This document shows positions 41,587-49,956 of a DNA stretch of 64,000 nt, piece after piece (positions within the stretch are counted from its first letter, which is position 1; the number at the start of each line of letters is the position of its first letter). The position numbers and the translations under genes are program-made. The stretch is from contig NZ_NPBD01000007.1 of assembly GCF_002272745.1 (NCBI RefSeq), positions 682,001 to 746,000 of the forward strand, read 5' to 3'. The notes below the pieces were generated by a model. The model saw only the letters and a list, made by a program, of their open reading frames with translations, ran no database searches and was not told the DNA's origin. This stretch comes from Terribacillus saccharophilus (GTDB lineage: Bacteria; Bacillota; Bacilli; Bacillales; Amphibacillaceae).

Positions 41587-41958
41587 ATGGCTAAAGATGA
41601 AATATTGTCATTCTTTGTACAAGCAGCCAATCATCATGATTTTTCCACGGATATTACACTGCATGTAAAAGGTGCGCTGGTCACCGGGACCATCATTTCA
41701 GCAGCATCTTATTTCTCCAATTTAAAAGACAGCATCTCAGAAGAAAATGATGTTGCTAAGCAATTGAAGGAAGCCTTAAAGCAGGCGGAGGAATCGGCGG
41801 ACACCAAGCAAAGCAATGCGGAGTATATTCATTTAAAAAATATGTCCACATATATGGCAGAAACTAAAACTACACCAGTTAATTCTGATCTTCTATGGCG
41901 CGGTAAGATAAGCGAGATAGATGGATTCTTCCTTGGAAGAATATCAGATGAGGAATAA
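41587..41958 (+). CDS. gvpU: Gas vesicle protein GvpU
   Basis: A 123-residue protein with LHVKGALVTGTIISAASYF near the start and FFLGRISDE at the end, matching the last gene of the B. megaterium cluster. GvpU affects vesicle clustering there. RBS TAGGAGGG. A strong terminator follows its stop, ending the operon. Confidence 0.9.
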   Translation: MAKDEILSFFVQAANHHDFSTDITLHVKGALVTGTIISAASYFSNLKDSISEENDVAKQLKEALKQAEESADTKQSNAEYIHLKNMSTYMAETKTTPVNSDLLWRGKISEIDGFFLGRISDEE

Positions 41959-41962
41959 AAAA

Positions 41963-41997
41963 AGCTCAGGCATCGTTTGATGTCTGAGCTTTTTTTT
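41963..41997 (+). terminator. Terminator of the gas-vesicle operon
   Basis: AGCTCAGGCATC, loop GTTT, GATGTCTGAGCT followed by T8. Confidence 0.95.
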
Positions 41998-42028
41998 ATA
42001 CAATCCGTATTCTTTAAGGATACGGACT

Positions 42029-43129
42029 TCAAGTCGTAGTCAGCTTGGCATAGATGATAAAAAACAAGGTCATTTCTACTACTATAAGGATATATGGAAT
42101 CGGCACAAGTAGATTAAAAATAAAGAACACACCTAAAATTCCTAAAAACAAACCTAAATGATATATTTTCAATTGATGATGAACGTGCCTGTATTGATGG
42201 AACACAAAGGTAGTTGAGAAGAAATAAAGCAAAACAGAACCGAAAATAAAAAATAAGTTGAAATAGTAATCAACCTCATCCAAAACCATTAGTCTGATGG
42301 ATGCGGCAATAGCACTTAATGACATTAGTATAAATAGATGACCGTAAATAATTGCTTGGCCAGCTGATTGTATCGATTTATCAACTTTCTTCTCAACGTT
42401 GTCGAAGTATTGCCACCACATTGCAATGATCAGCAGGAACGACATGATGGAAAATCCTATAGAACTCCAATCTCCTTTTGTTGGCTGAATAATTGCTAAT
42501 GTACTAACAAGAGATTCACCAAAGAGAATAATAGTAAATAAGCCAAAGCGTTCTAATAAATGCGCTGTGTTAGGGGGGACTTTCATTAGGTATTTCCTTC
42601 CTAATATAGGAATTACAATATCAATAAAAATACCTAAATAAAGCACAATATAGCGAGCCCATGAATCGAAGATAAGAGATAGTAACGAAACTATAATTCC
42701 TAACCATAAGTATTTTCCAAGAAATAGTGCAGCTTCTTTCCTCGCTCCCTTTTCTATACGTTGTACAACAAGATATTGGATAGCAGTAACTGCTCTTAAG
42801 CCAATATAGCCAATTAAGAAGGAAATATAATATAGATCAAAATCAACGGATAAACTTGAGGTCATAACTAAAGCAAAAAACATCTGCAAAATTAAAAATA
42901 GTCGTTGATGAAACAAGTCCTGTCCAAAGCGGTTGACAAACATCGTCTGTCCTACCCATGCCCACCAAATTGGAACAAAGATTAATACAAACTTGAGCAG
43001 ATATTCAATATGTATCTGACCATCTTCCACATGAATCAAAACATGTGTTGCCACTGCAACAGACGCAACAAACAGTAAATCATAAAAAAGTTCTAACCAT
43101 GTAACTTTCTTTTCAAACAACTTTTCCAC
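42029..43129 (-). CDS. ltrA: Low temperature requirement protein A (LtrA family)
   Basis: A 366-residue integral membrane protein with about ten transmembrane segments. The start, VTWLELFYDLLFVASVAVAT, is the LtrA signature, and GESLVSTLAII lies mid-protein. LtrA was named in Listeria for growth in the cold; its molecular function is not settled. The start is GTG at 43129. It converges on the gas-vesicle operon and appears monocistronic; a TATAAT hexamer on the minus strand (plus 43260-43265) may belong to its promoter. Confidence 0.9.
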   Translation of the reverse strand: MEKLFEKKVTWLELFYDLLFVASVAVATHVLIHVEDGQIHIEYLLKFVLIFVPIWWAWVGQTMFVNRFGQDLFHQRLFLILQMFFALVMTSSLSVDFDLYYISFLIGYIGLRAVTAIQYLVVQRIEKGARKEAALFLGKYLWLGIIVSLLSLIFDSWARYIVLYLGIFIDIVIPILGRKYLMKVPPNTAHLLERFGLFTIILFGESLVSTLAIIQPTKGDWSSIGFSIMSFLLIIAMWWQYFDNVEKKVDKSIQSAGQAIIYGHLFILMSLSAIAASIRLMVLDEVDYYFNLFFIFGSVLLYFFSTTFVFHQYRHVHHQLKIYHLGLFLGILGVFFIFNLLVPIPYILIVVEMTLFFIIYAKLTTT

Positions 43130-43400
43130 ATCCTCATAAATGATTAACTCTCTTTTTTATTTCATACACACAATTCGGAACATTCTCTCCATACGAAGAT
43201 TGATAAAACCCGAAGCAGGTAAGAATTTATCACTATCCTTTCTCCTAAGGTCAATGTACATTATAGCTTATAGTAACAGATTAATTGTTTTGCAAAGAAT
43301 TTGTAAGAGTTATTGTATAGCATTATCCTGCTGTAATAGAGGTTGCAGATCAGCTGATTCCTTCAGTTTGGTTAGCGAGTGTTTAGGGGCGTGATAATAA
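43130..43400. other. Intergenic stretch upstream of ltrA, nothing recognised
   Basis: AT-rich DNA. An open frame on the plus strand lacks a ribosome-binding site and shows no protein-like pattern. The only element seen is TATAAT on the minus strand (43260-43265) without a clear -35 hexamer. No known RNA motif was recognised. Confidence 0.5.
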
Positions 43401-43433
43401 GAAAAGCCTGCAGTTATACACTGCAGGCTTTTC
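43401..43433 (-). terminator. Terminator of the RND pump gene
   Basis: GAAAAGCCTGCAG, 7-nt loop, CTGCAGGCTTTTC. On the minus strand the hairpin is followed by TTATTATC. It begins 13 bp after the swrC stop codon. Confidence 0.88.
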
Positions 43434-43445
43434 TGTCTTTATTTA

Positions 43446-46400
43446 TTACTTAGCTGCTTTCTTCGCCTGTTTTCTTTCCTTGCGACGTTGACGCTCTGCT
43501 TTATGATGCTCTTGCATGCTGAAGCGTGTTGTTGCTTCGTACACGATTGGTACGATAACAAGTGTCAGCAAGGTAGAACTGATAAGACCACCCATTACAG
43601 TGATTCCAAGTCCTTTCGAGATAAGGACGGAACCGCCGCCTTCGAATCCGAAGGCAAGTGGTGCGAGGGCACCGATTGTAGCAATGGCTGTCATAAGGAT
43701 TGGACGAAGACGAGTTGCACCGGCTTCTAGAATTGCTTCGCGAGTCGGAATGCCTTCTTTTTCCTTGTGAATGATACGGTCGACTAGAACGATGGCGTTT
43801 GTTACAACGATACCGATCAGCATGAGCACCCCGATGAGGGAGGAAACGCTGATTGTTTCACCGCCAATGAGCAATCCTACTAACGCACCGATGACTGTGA
43901 ACGGCAGGGAGAATAGGATGGCAAATGGTGCCAGTGCTCCGCCGAATGTCAATACTAATACGAAGTAGACAATCGCGATTGCTGCTAGAATAGCAAGACC
44001 AAGCTGGCTGAACGATTCGTTGATCTGTTCAGAAACCCCGCCCTGATCGATGCTTACGCCATCAGGCAAATCAAGGTTATCGATTTCTTCTTGCAAGCCG
44101 CTAGTAGCTGTTGCAATATCATCGCTCGTGATATCAGCAGATACAGAACCATAAAGTTTTTCATCACGGCGCTGCAATGTATTCGGAGATTGACCGTCTT
44201 CAATTTCGGCAATCTCGTTCAATGCTACTTCTGTTCCGAGTGATGTTTGGATTGTTGTGTTTTCAAGATCCTCTTTATCCTCGAAGGATTCGTTGGCTAC
44301 TTGCACATAAACATCCAATGCATCGCCATCATCATTCTGGATAGTGGCGATTGATGGCTGACTTCCGATGTTAGACAGCTGAGCCGTAACTTGAGCTGCT
44401 GTCAAACCTAACTGAGCCAGTTCTTCCTGGTTGGCTACAATTGTATATTTATCATATTGCTCAGAAGCATCAGAATCTACGTTAGTGAAGTTATCGTCAT
44501 TTTCAATAAGATCAATGACCTGCTGAGATGCAGTTTGAATATCTTCTACGTTGTTACCGTAAATGTAGTATTCTGTTGTGTTGCTGCTTGTGCCTGTCAT
44601 ATCGATGGATCCCCACTCGCCTTGGTCTGTCAAGGCTTGCAGATCATCAACAACTGCTTCTGTCTCACTTTGGATATCCTCATAATCATCGCTATAGCCC
44701 AAATAGAAGAGGGCTGAATCACCAGTTGAACCTGAAAGCGGGTTACCTCCGCTGCTGATTGTGTACTGCAAGGTCTCAACGCCGTTGCGATCAAGGAGCA
44801 ACTCTTCCGCTTTATCAGCAACTTCCTGAATGTCCTCACGTGTTTGGCCTGGTTCAGGTGAATAAGACGCAACAACCATATTCTCGCCGGTGCTAGGAAT
44901 AAAGCTGACACCAATCGAAGGAACTAGGAACAGACTTCCGATTAGTAAAGCAAGTGCAATAACGAAAGTGATGATTTTATGCGACAAGCTCCAAGTCAAG
45001 ACACGCTTGTAGAAATTCGCCAGTTTGCTTGGTTTTTCTTCTTTGTGTACATATTTTTTTGCTTCTTCTTCGCTAGTGCCGCGATCCAATCGTTTACGGA
45101 ACAGCGTATGTGCCACCATCGGTACAACGGTAACCGCAACGAGCAAGGATGCCAGCAAAGCGAATACGACAGCTAATGCGAATGGCAGGAACAATTCGCC
45201 GATTTGTCCTTCAACTAATCCAAGAGGAAGGAATACTGCTACTGTCACAATAGTAGAGGATAGAATCGGGACGAACATTTCGCGTGTTGCATCAATAATC
45301 AATTCTTTGCCGCGTAGTTTCTCATCTGCCAATGACATACGGCGGTAGATATTCTCTACAACAACAATTGAGTCATCGATTACCCGGCCGATGGCAACGG
45401 TGATGGCTCCTAATGTCATAATGTTCAAGCTGATATCCATTTCATAAAGCAAAATCAGACCGATCAAAATCGATAATGGAATCGAAATGATGGAAATGAT
45501 TGTGGAACGGATATTCCGCAGGAACAAGAGGATGATGATAACAGCAAAAATGGCACCGAACAGTGCTTTGTTTACCATCGTATGGACAGAATCTTCAATT
45601 GGTGCACCCTGGTCCATTGTTGAAGTGATAGTCATACCATCATTATCATCTTCAAACTGCTTGATTTCATCTTTTACTGCATTAACAACTTCAACAGTAT
45701 TGGCGTTTGGATCCTTCGTAATGTCAATCCCGATGGAATCCTCGCCATTTGTACGGGAAATAGATTCTACTTCACCGACTACTTCCACTTCTGCTACATC
45801 CTGCAGCTGGACAGTCGGAAGTTCAGTCGGAGCTTGTGCAGCCTGTGCTGCTTGTGCCGCAGCATCAGCCTGGCCGCCTGCAGCTGCTTGACCGCCCTGT
45901 GCCTGTTGTGCACTTGCACTTCCTGTAACTGGAATTTCCAAGTTGCGCAAATCATCAAGTGTAACAATATTGCCATCTACAGCAACGTTTTTCTCGCTGT
46001 TACCGAATTGATACAGACCGAGCGGGTAAGAATCACTGCTGTTCTGAATGACTTGACCGACAGTATCCTGTGTCAAACCATTCTCAGCTAATGCATCTTC
46101 ATCATAAGTGATTTGTACTTCCTGTACCTGCTGCCCGGAAATACCGACAGAAGATACGCCTTCAATGCCTTCCAGTGCTGGCTGGAGATCTGATTCAACA
46201 GTCTGCGTTAGTTCTTCGATTGTCTGATTGCTATTAGAAGCACTAAGTGTGATGACTGGGAAGGAATTTAAGTTGATCTGTGCTGCTTCTGGTTCTTCTG
46301 CATCTTCCGGAAGCTGTAAATTCTCAAGTGCTTCCTTCACTTCTGTTTCTGCATCATCCAAATTTTTAGAATAGGCGTATTCCAACTGGATAGTAGAAGC

Positions 46401-46664
46401 ATTCTGCAAAGATGTCGAGCTTATATTTTCTAAGCCATCCAAGCTTTGTACAGCCTGTTCGATTGGTTCTGTTACGTTTTCCAATACTTCCTCTGGCGGT
46501 GCGCCAGGATATGTAGTCGTTACGGTGAGGACTGGTACACTGATATCTGGTAGTGTTTCCAGTTTCATATTTGTTCCTGCATAAATACCTGTCACTACAA
46601 CCATGATGGTTAGCAACCATACGGCAACCTTATTCTTTAAAGAAAAGTTGATGAACTTTCTCAC
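43446..46664 (-). CDS. swrC: RND-family multidrug/surfactin efflux pump (SwrC-like)
   Basis: A 1072-residue AcrB/HAE1-type transporter with twelve transmembrane segments and two large periplasm-type loops. Visible are GAITVAIGRVIDDSIVVVENI (TM4 proton-relay Asp residues), ILSSTIVTVAVFLPL and LFSLPFTVIGALVGL. An Ala/Gln-rich stretch (about residues 250-280) interrupts the first outer loop; the B. subtilis protein SwrC/YerP, which exports surfactin and is needed for swarming, has one at the same place. GTG start with AAAGGAG. A TetR-type operator lies between its promoter and start, and the regulator gene is divergent, as in yerO-yerP. Confidence 0.93.
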   Translation of the reverse strand: MRKFINFSLKNKVAVWLLTIMVVVTGIYAGTNMKLETLPDISVPVLTVTTTYPGAPPEEVLENVTEPIEQAVQSLDGLENISSTSLQNASTIQLEYAYSKNLDDAETEVKEALENLQLPEDAEEPEAAQINLNSFPVITLSASNSNQTIEELTQTVESDLQPALEGIEGVSSVGISGQQVQEVQITYDEDALAENGLTQDTVGQVIQNSSDSYPLGLYQFGNSEKNVAVDGNIVTLDDLRNLEIPVTGSASAQQAQGGQAAAGGQADAAAQAAQAAQAPTELPTVQLQDVAEVEVVGEVESISRTNGEDSIGIDITKDPNANTVEVVNAVKDEIKQFEDDNDGMTITSTMDQGAPIEDSVHTMVNKALFGAIFAVIIILLFLRNIRSTIISIISIPLSILIGLILLYEMDISLNIMTLGAITVAIGRVIDDSIVVVENIYRRMSLADEKLRGKELIIDATREMFVPILSSTIVTVAVFLPLGLVEGQIGELFLPFALAVVFALLASLLVAVTVVPMVAHTLFRKRLDRGTSEEEAKKYVHKEEKPSKLANFYKRVLTWSLSHKIITFVIALALLIGSLFLVPSIGVSFIPSTGENMVVASYSPEPGQTREDIQEVADKAEELLLDRNGVETLQYTISSGGNPLSGSTGDSALFYLGYSDDYEDIQSETEAVVDDLQALTDQGEWGSIDMTGTSSNTTEYYIYGNNVEDIQTASQQVIDLIENDDNFTNVDSDASEQYDKYTIVANQEELAQLGLTAAQVTAQLSNIGSQPSIATIQNDDGDALDVYVQVANESFEDKEDLENTTIQTSLGTEVALNEIAEIEDGQSPNTLQRRDEKLYGSVSADITSDDIATATSGLQEEIDNLDLPDGVSIDQGGVSEQINESFSQLGLAILAAIAIVYFVLVLTFGGALAPFAILFSLPFTVIGALVGLLIGGETISVSSLIGVLMLIGIVVTNAIVLVDRIIHKEKEGIPTREAILEAGATRLRPILMTAIATIGALAPLAFGFEGGGSVLISKGLGITVMGGLISSTLLTLVIVPIVYEATTRFSMQEHHKAERQRRKERKQAKKAAK

Positions 46665-46688
46665 GATCCAGCTCCTTTATTCTCCATT

Positions 46689-46743
46689 TGACCGACTGGT
46701 CATTAGTCCTCTATACTATATAGGCAACCACTTCACAATGCAA
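46689..46743 (-). promoter_or_regulatory. swrC promoter with TetR-type operator
   Basis: On the minus strand TTGCAT (plus 46738-46743), 17-bp spacer, TATAGT (46715-46720). The palindrome TGACCGACTGGTCA (46689-46702) lies just downstream of the start site. A second copy stands before the divergent regulator. Confidence 0.85.
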
Positions 46744-46835
46744 CAATTATATCAAGGATATAAGGAAGTTCAATAGCTTAAATACAGCTTTTTATAAAGA
46801 ATTCATATATTATTCACAGACTCTTAACACACTTA

Positions 46836-46852
46836 TGACCGACCGGTCAGTC
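46836..46852. promoter_or_regulatory. Second TetR-type operator, before the regulator gene
   Basis: TGACCGACCGGTCAGTC matches the swrC operator with one change in the centre (C for T). An ATG at 46835 falls on this operator, which argues that the regulator really starts at 46868. Confidence 0.82.
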
Positions 46853-46867
46853 GAAGGGAAAGGCAAT

Positions 46868-47746
46868 ATGCAGGAGAAAAAAATTACAATAATTGAACGA
46901 GCAACTGAGATTATTGCCAAAAAGGGGTATCATGCTACAAGTATTCAAGAGATTGCGGTAGCGAGCAAGCTTTCAAAGGGGGCATTTTACCTCTACTTCA
47001 AATCTAAGGAAGAGCTGATGGCAGAAATCCTTCGTTACCATATTCGTTTAATAACGGAGGAAATCGAAAAAGTCGACCAACTGGATTTGGACAGCCGGGA
47101 GAAAGCGAAGCTGCGTCTGGCAACCATGATGCGTGAACTCGTCAAACGCGGAAATTTCATCATCATGCAACGTCATGATATTGATTCCGATATAGGGAAA
47201 GAGATGGAACTGTTCTTCCTGGAGGAAATGGAAAAGGGAAGGCGTAAAACAGAGCTTGATTTGCTCGAAGTATACGGAGAAGAAAGCAAAGCCTATTTAA
47301 AGGATTTAAGAATATTACAGGAAGGGATTCTTGCACAAATCATCGGTGACATGCTGCTTCATGGCCTGATCCTTGATTTGGACAAGACAGCTTCTTATAT
47401 TCTCGAACGAATGGACGATATGGTGGAAGGTCTTTTGAAAAGGAAAGCTGAACCGCTTGTGACAGATGCTACACCAGTCTCAGCTTCCATTTTCGAGAAA
47501 GAGATGAAGGAACGGGAAGTGAAACTAGTATTGGAGCGCATGCAGGTTGTCATCCTTAAGCTCGATGCTGAAGTTCAGGAAGTGCAAGAACTGCAAGGTG
47601 TAGTCGAATTGATACAGGAAGAGTTACAAAAAAAGGAGCCAAGAAAGCTGCTTATTCAGGGACTGTCTGCCAACTTTAAAGGCATCAAGGAACTGGATGC
47701 CTTACGTCGGGAATTGGCAAGGCTTCTGGATATAAAAGTACTATAA
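46868..47746 (+). CDS. TetR-family repressor of the RND pump (YerO-like)
   Basis: A 292-residue TetR-family protein, longer than usual. The N-terminal helix-turn-helix reads IIAKKGYHATSIQEIAVASKLSKGAFYLYFKSKEEL. The ligand domain extends to about residue 205, then a long charged helical C-terminal extension follows (EMKEREVKLVLERMQVVILKLDAEVQEVQELQGV). ATG 46868 with AAAGG nearby is chosen over ATG 46835, which lies in the operator. Divergent arrangement and the twin operators indicate that it represses both itself and swrC, as YerO is placed in B. subtilis. Confidence 0.88.
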   Translation: MQEKKITIIERATEIIAKKGYHATSIQEIAVASKLSKGAFYLYFKSKEELMAEILRYHIRLITEEIEKVDQLDLDSREKAKLRLATMMRELVKRGNFIIMQRHDIDSDIGKEMELFFLEEMEKGRRKTELDLLEVYGEESKAYLKDLRILQEGILAQIIGDMLLHGLILDLDKTASYILERMDDMVEGLLKRKAEPLVTDATPVSASIFEKEMKEREVKLVLERMQVVILKLDAEVQEVQELQGVVELIQEELQKKEPRKLLIQGLSANFKGIKELDALRRELARLLDIKVL

Positions 47747-47750
47747 GTGA

Positions 47751-47784
47751 AAACCGGCTGCAGCATGCATGCCGGCTTTCTTGT
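47751..47784 (+). terminator. Imperfect terminator after the TetR gene
   Basis: GAAAACCGGC, 12-nt loop, GCCGGCTTTC followed by TTG; one mismatch in a ten-base-pair stem and a short T-tract. Confidence 0.5.
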
Positions 47785-47844
47785 ATTTAAACAAGTTTCC
47801 GTTATGATACGGCAAAAGAATAGCAGGAATTGTAAACGCTTTCA
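47781..47844 (+). promoter_or_regulatory. Promoter and cre site of the second cellobiose/lichenan PTS operon
   Basis: TTGTAT (47781-47786), 16-bp spacer, TATGAT (47803-47808). A perfect cre site, TGTAAACGCTTTCA, lies downstream at 47831-47844, in the leader, where CcpA would block elongation. Confidence 0.8.
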
Positions 47845-47881
47845 TAGTATATTGAGAGTAAGAACTGAAGGGGGTAAAAAA

Positions 47882-48193
47882 ATGAATATCTTACTCGTGT
47901 GTGCTGCTGGAATGTCTACTAGTCTGCTTGTCTCAAAAATGCAAAAGGCAGCAGAAGCAGAATCGAAAACCTACAATATCCAAGCTGTATCAGCCGATCA
48001 GGCGAAAAAACATATCGAACATGCTGAAGTACTATTGCTTGGCCCGCAAGTACGGTACATGCTGCCACAGATGAAAAAACTAGGAGAAGAGCGCGGTATT
48101 CCGGTTGATGTAATCAATAGTGTCGATTATGGTACTGGGAACGGAAAGAACGTGCTTCATCATGCTGAATCGCTATTTGCGAAGAAGGGGTGA
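47882..48193 (+). CDS. licB: PTS lactose/cellobiose family EIIB component
   Basis: A 103-residue EIIB with the phosphorylated Cys at residue 7 ([13 protein letters not shown]) and [11 protein letters not shown]. It is paralogous to the EIIB at 23868. The open frame extends upstream past the promoter, so ATG 47882 with GGGGGT ahead is the start. It opens an operon in the order B-C-A followed by a LicR-type regulator, matching the gene content of the B. subtilis lic operon for lichenan oligosaccharides. Confidence 0.9.
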   Translation: MNILLVCAAGMSTSLLVSKMQKAAEAESKTYNIQAVSADQAKKHIEHAEVLLLGPQVRYMLPQMKKLGEERGIPVDVINSVDYGTGNGKNVLHHAESLFAKKG

Positions 48194-48198
48194 GGTAG

Positions 48199-49548
48199 AT
48201 GAGCCGTTTCAATGATTTTCTAGAGATGAAGGTTATGCCGGTTGCTGGTAAGGTCGCAGCACAGCGGCATCTGGTAGCACTGCGGGATGGTATCATCCTG
48301 ACAATGCCATTGATCATTGTTGGATCACTTTTTCTTATTCTCGGTAACTTGCCGATACCGGGGTACGCTGATTTCATGGCGGGAATTTTTGGAGAGTCAT
48401 GGAGTACGAAGCTGCAATATCCCGTTAATGTGACCTTTGATGTTATGGCGATCTTTGCCTGTTTCGGTATAGCGTACCGACTGGCGCAGGCTTATGAATC
48501 AGATGGTGTGGATCCGTTATCTTCAGGTGCAATTGCACTATCTGCATTCTTGCTTGCAACGCCTTATAGTCCTTTCCAAGTTGGAGAAGCTACTGCCAAT
48601 TTCGTGCCGGTTTCCTTGCTTGGCAGCGGCGGCTTGTTCGTCGGAATGTTAGTGGCAATGTTCGCTACCGAGGTGTATCGAATCATTGTTAAAAGGAATA
48701 TCGTCATTCGCATGCCAGATGGCGTACCGCCGGCTGTAGCACGATCATTCGTTGCACTTATTCCAGGTTTTGCAGTCATCATCCTTGTTTGGCTTATTCG
48801 TTTACTTGTAGAAGCAACGTCGTTTGGTGATATCCATAACTTGATTGCAACTATTATTGGATCACCGCTTACGCTCGTTGGTTCCTCCTTCATCGGCAGC
48901 TTTGTCGCAGAATTGATGATCGTGCTGCTATGGGTTTGTGGTCTGCATGGAGCCAATATCGTGGGCGGTATCATGTCCCCGATTTGGTTGAAGGCGACAG
49001 CGGAGAATGCAACGGCTTTTGCTGCCGGTACAGAGCTGCCGCATATATTTACAGCTCAATTCTTTGAAGTGTTTATTCATGTCGGAGGGTCCGGGTCGAC
49101 GATCGGTTTGGTTTTAATCATGATTTGGCGGGCGAAGTTGAAGCAAAATAAACAGCTGGGTAAGCTAGCGACTGGTCCAGCGATTTTCAATATAAACGAA
49201 CCGATCGTTTTCGGTCTTCCGATTGTACTGAATCCGATTATGATCATACCGTTCATCACTGTCCCACTCGTGATGGTCATCACCACCTATATTGGGATGA
49301 GCACAGGTCTAGTAGCGAAACCAGCCGGGATTGTTGTTCCTTGGACCATGCCGCCGTTCATCTCTGGATATTTGGCAACAGGAGGGAAAATCTCAGGTGC
49401 TGTTATTCAGCTGATCAACCTAGCGCTTGCGATGCTTATCTATTATCCATTCTTCCGCGCTCTGGAGAAAAACCAGCTGAAGGAAGAGGAAGCAAGACAG
49501 CGTGAAGTGGCAGCATCAGAGGACAGCACAGGTCCGGTTAGCAGGTAA
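48199..49548 (+). CDS. licC: PTS cellobiose/lichenan-type EIIC permease
   Basis: A 449-residue permease with about ten transmembrane segments; landmarks are RDGIILTMPLIIVGSLFLIL, MPDGVPPAVARSFVALIPG, LWVCGLHGANIV and GPAIFNINEPIVFGLPIVLNP. It is paralogous to the EIIC at 24527. Starts 5 bp after licB. It imports beta-1,3/1,4-linked oligosaccharides or cellobiose by inference from its regulator. Confidence 0.92.
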   Translation: MSRFNDFLEMKVMPVAGKVAAQRHLVALRDGIILTMPLIIVGSLFLILGNLPIPGYADFMAGIFGESWSTKLQYPVNVTFDVMAIFACFGIAYRLAQAYESDGVDPLSSGAIALSAFLLATPYSPFQVGEATANFVPVSLLGSGGLFVGMLVAMFATEVYRIIVKRNIVIRMPDGVPPAVARSFVALIPGFAVIILVWLIRLLVEATSFGDIHNLIATIIGSPLTLVGSSFIGSFVAELMIVLLWVCGLHGANIVGGIMSPIWLKATAENATAFAAGTELPHIFTAQFFEVFIHVGGSGSTIGLVLIMIWRAKLKQNKQLGKLATGPAIFNINEPIVFGLPIVLNPIMIIPFITVPLVMVITTYIGMSTGLVAKPAGIVVPWTMPPFISGYLATGGKISGAVIQLINLALAMLIYYPFFRALEKNQLKEEEARQREVAASEDSTGPVSR

Positions 49549-49561
49549 AAGGAGGAACGTG

Positions 49562-49894
49562 ATGAATATAGAAGAGAAAGCATTTCAGTTGATACTGCAT
49601 GGCGGTGATGGCCGCAGCTATGCGATGGAAGCAATGATACTAGCCAGACAGCATGCATTTGAGGAAGCGAGACAGAAAATCCAGGCTAGCAAAGAAGCGA
49701 TTAATCAGGCGCATCATGTCCAGACAGAGCTTATCACTGCCGAGGCAGGCGGCGAACAAACGACCTTAACTCTGTTGATGGTGCATGCACAGGATCACCT
49801 GATGAATGCTATGACTGTAAGGGAATTGGCAGAAGAAATCATTTATTTGCAGGAGGAGCTGGCCAGACAGGCAGCTGCTAGAGGGTCAGTTTGA
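49562..49894 (+). CDS. licA: PTS lactose/cellobiose family EIIA component
   Basis: A 110-residue helical EIIA; phosphorylated His in LLMVHAQDHLMNAM, first helix AFQLILHGGDGRSYAMEA. ATG 49562 with AAAAGGAGGA is chosen; the open frame starts inside licC. A short terminator follows. No phospho-beta-glucosidase gene is linked, so hydrolysis may depend on the GH1 enzyme at 25857 or another enzyme. Confidence 0.92.
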   Translation: MNIEEKAFQLILHGGDGRSYAMEAMILARQHAFEEARQKIQASKEAINQAHHVQTELITAEAGGEQTTLTLLMVHAQDHLMNAMTVRELAEEIIYLQEELARQAAARGSV

Positions 49895-49899
49895 AGCTG

Positions 49900-49923
49900 G
49901 GCGGTCATTTGATCGCCTTTTTT
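49900..49923 (+). terminator. Short terminator between licA and the regulator gene
   Basis: GGCGGTC, loop ATTT, GATCGCC followed by TTTTTTG. It probably reduces but does not abolish read-through into the regulator gene 33 bp downstream. Confidence 0.75.
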
Positions 49924-49956
49924 GCATAGGCATGGAGGATATGGGGGTGAATCTGT

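Noticed and set aside
43140..43394. 84-codon plus-strand open frame upstream of ltrA
   Set aside because: No ribosome-binding site, no protein-like pattern, and it lies in the probable ltrA promoter region.
46835..46867. ATG at 46835 as start of the TetR gene
   Set aside because: It overlaps the operator palindrome and lacks a ribosome-binding site; ATG 46868 begins the usual TetR N-terminus.
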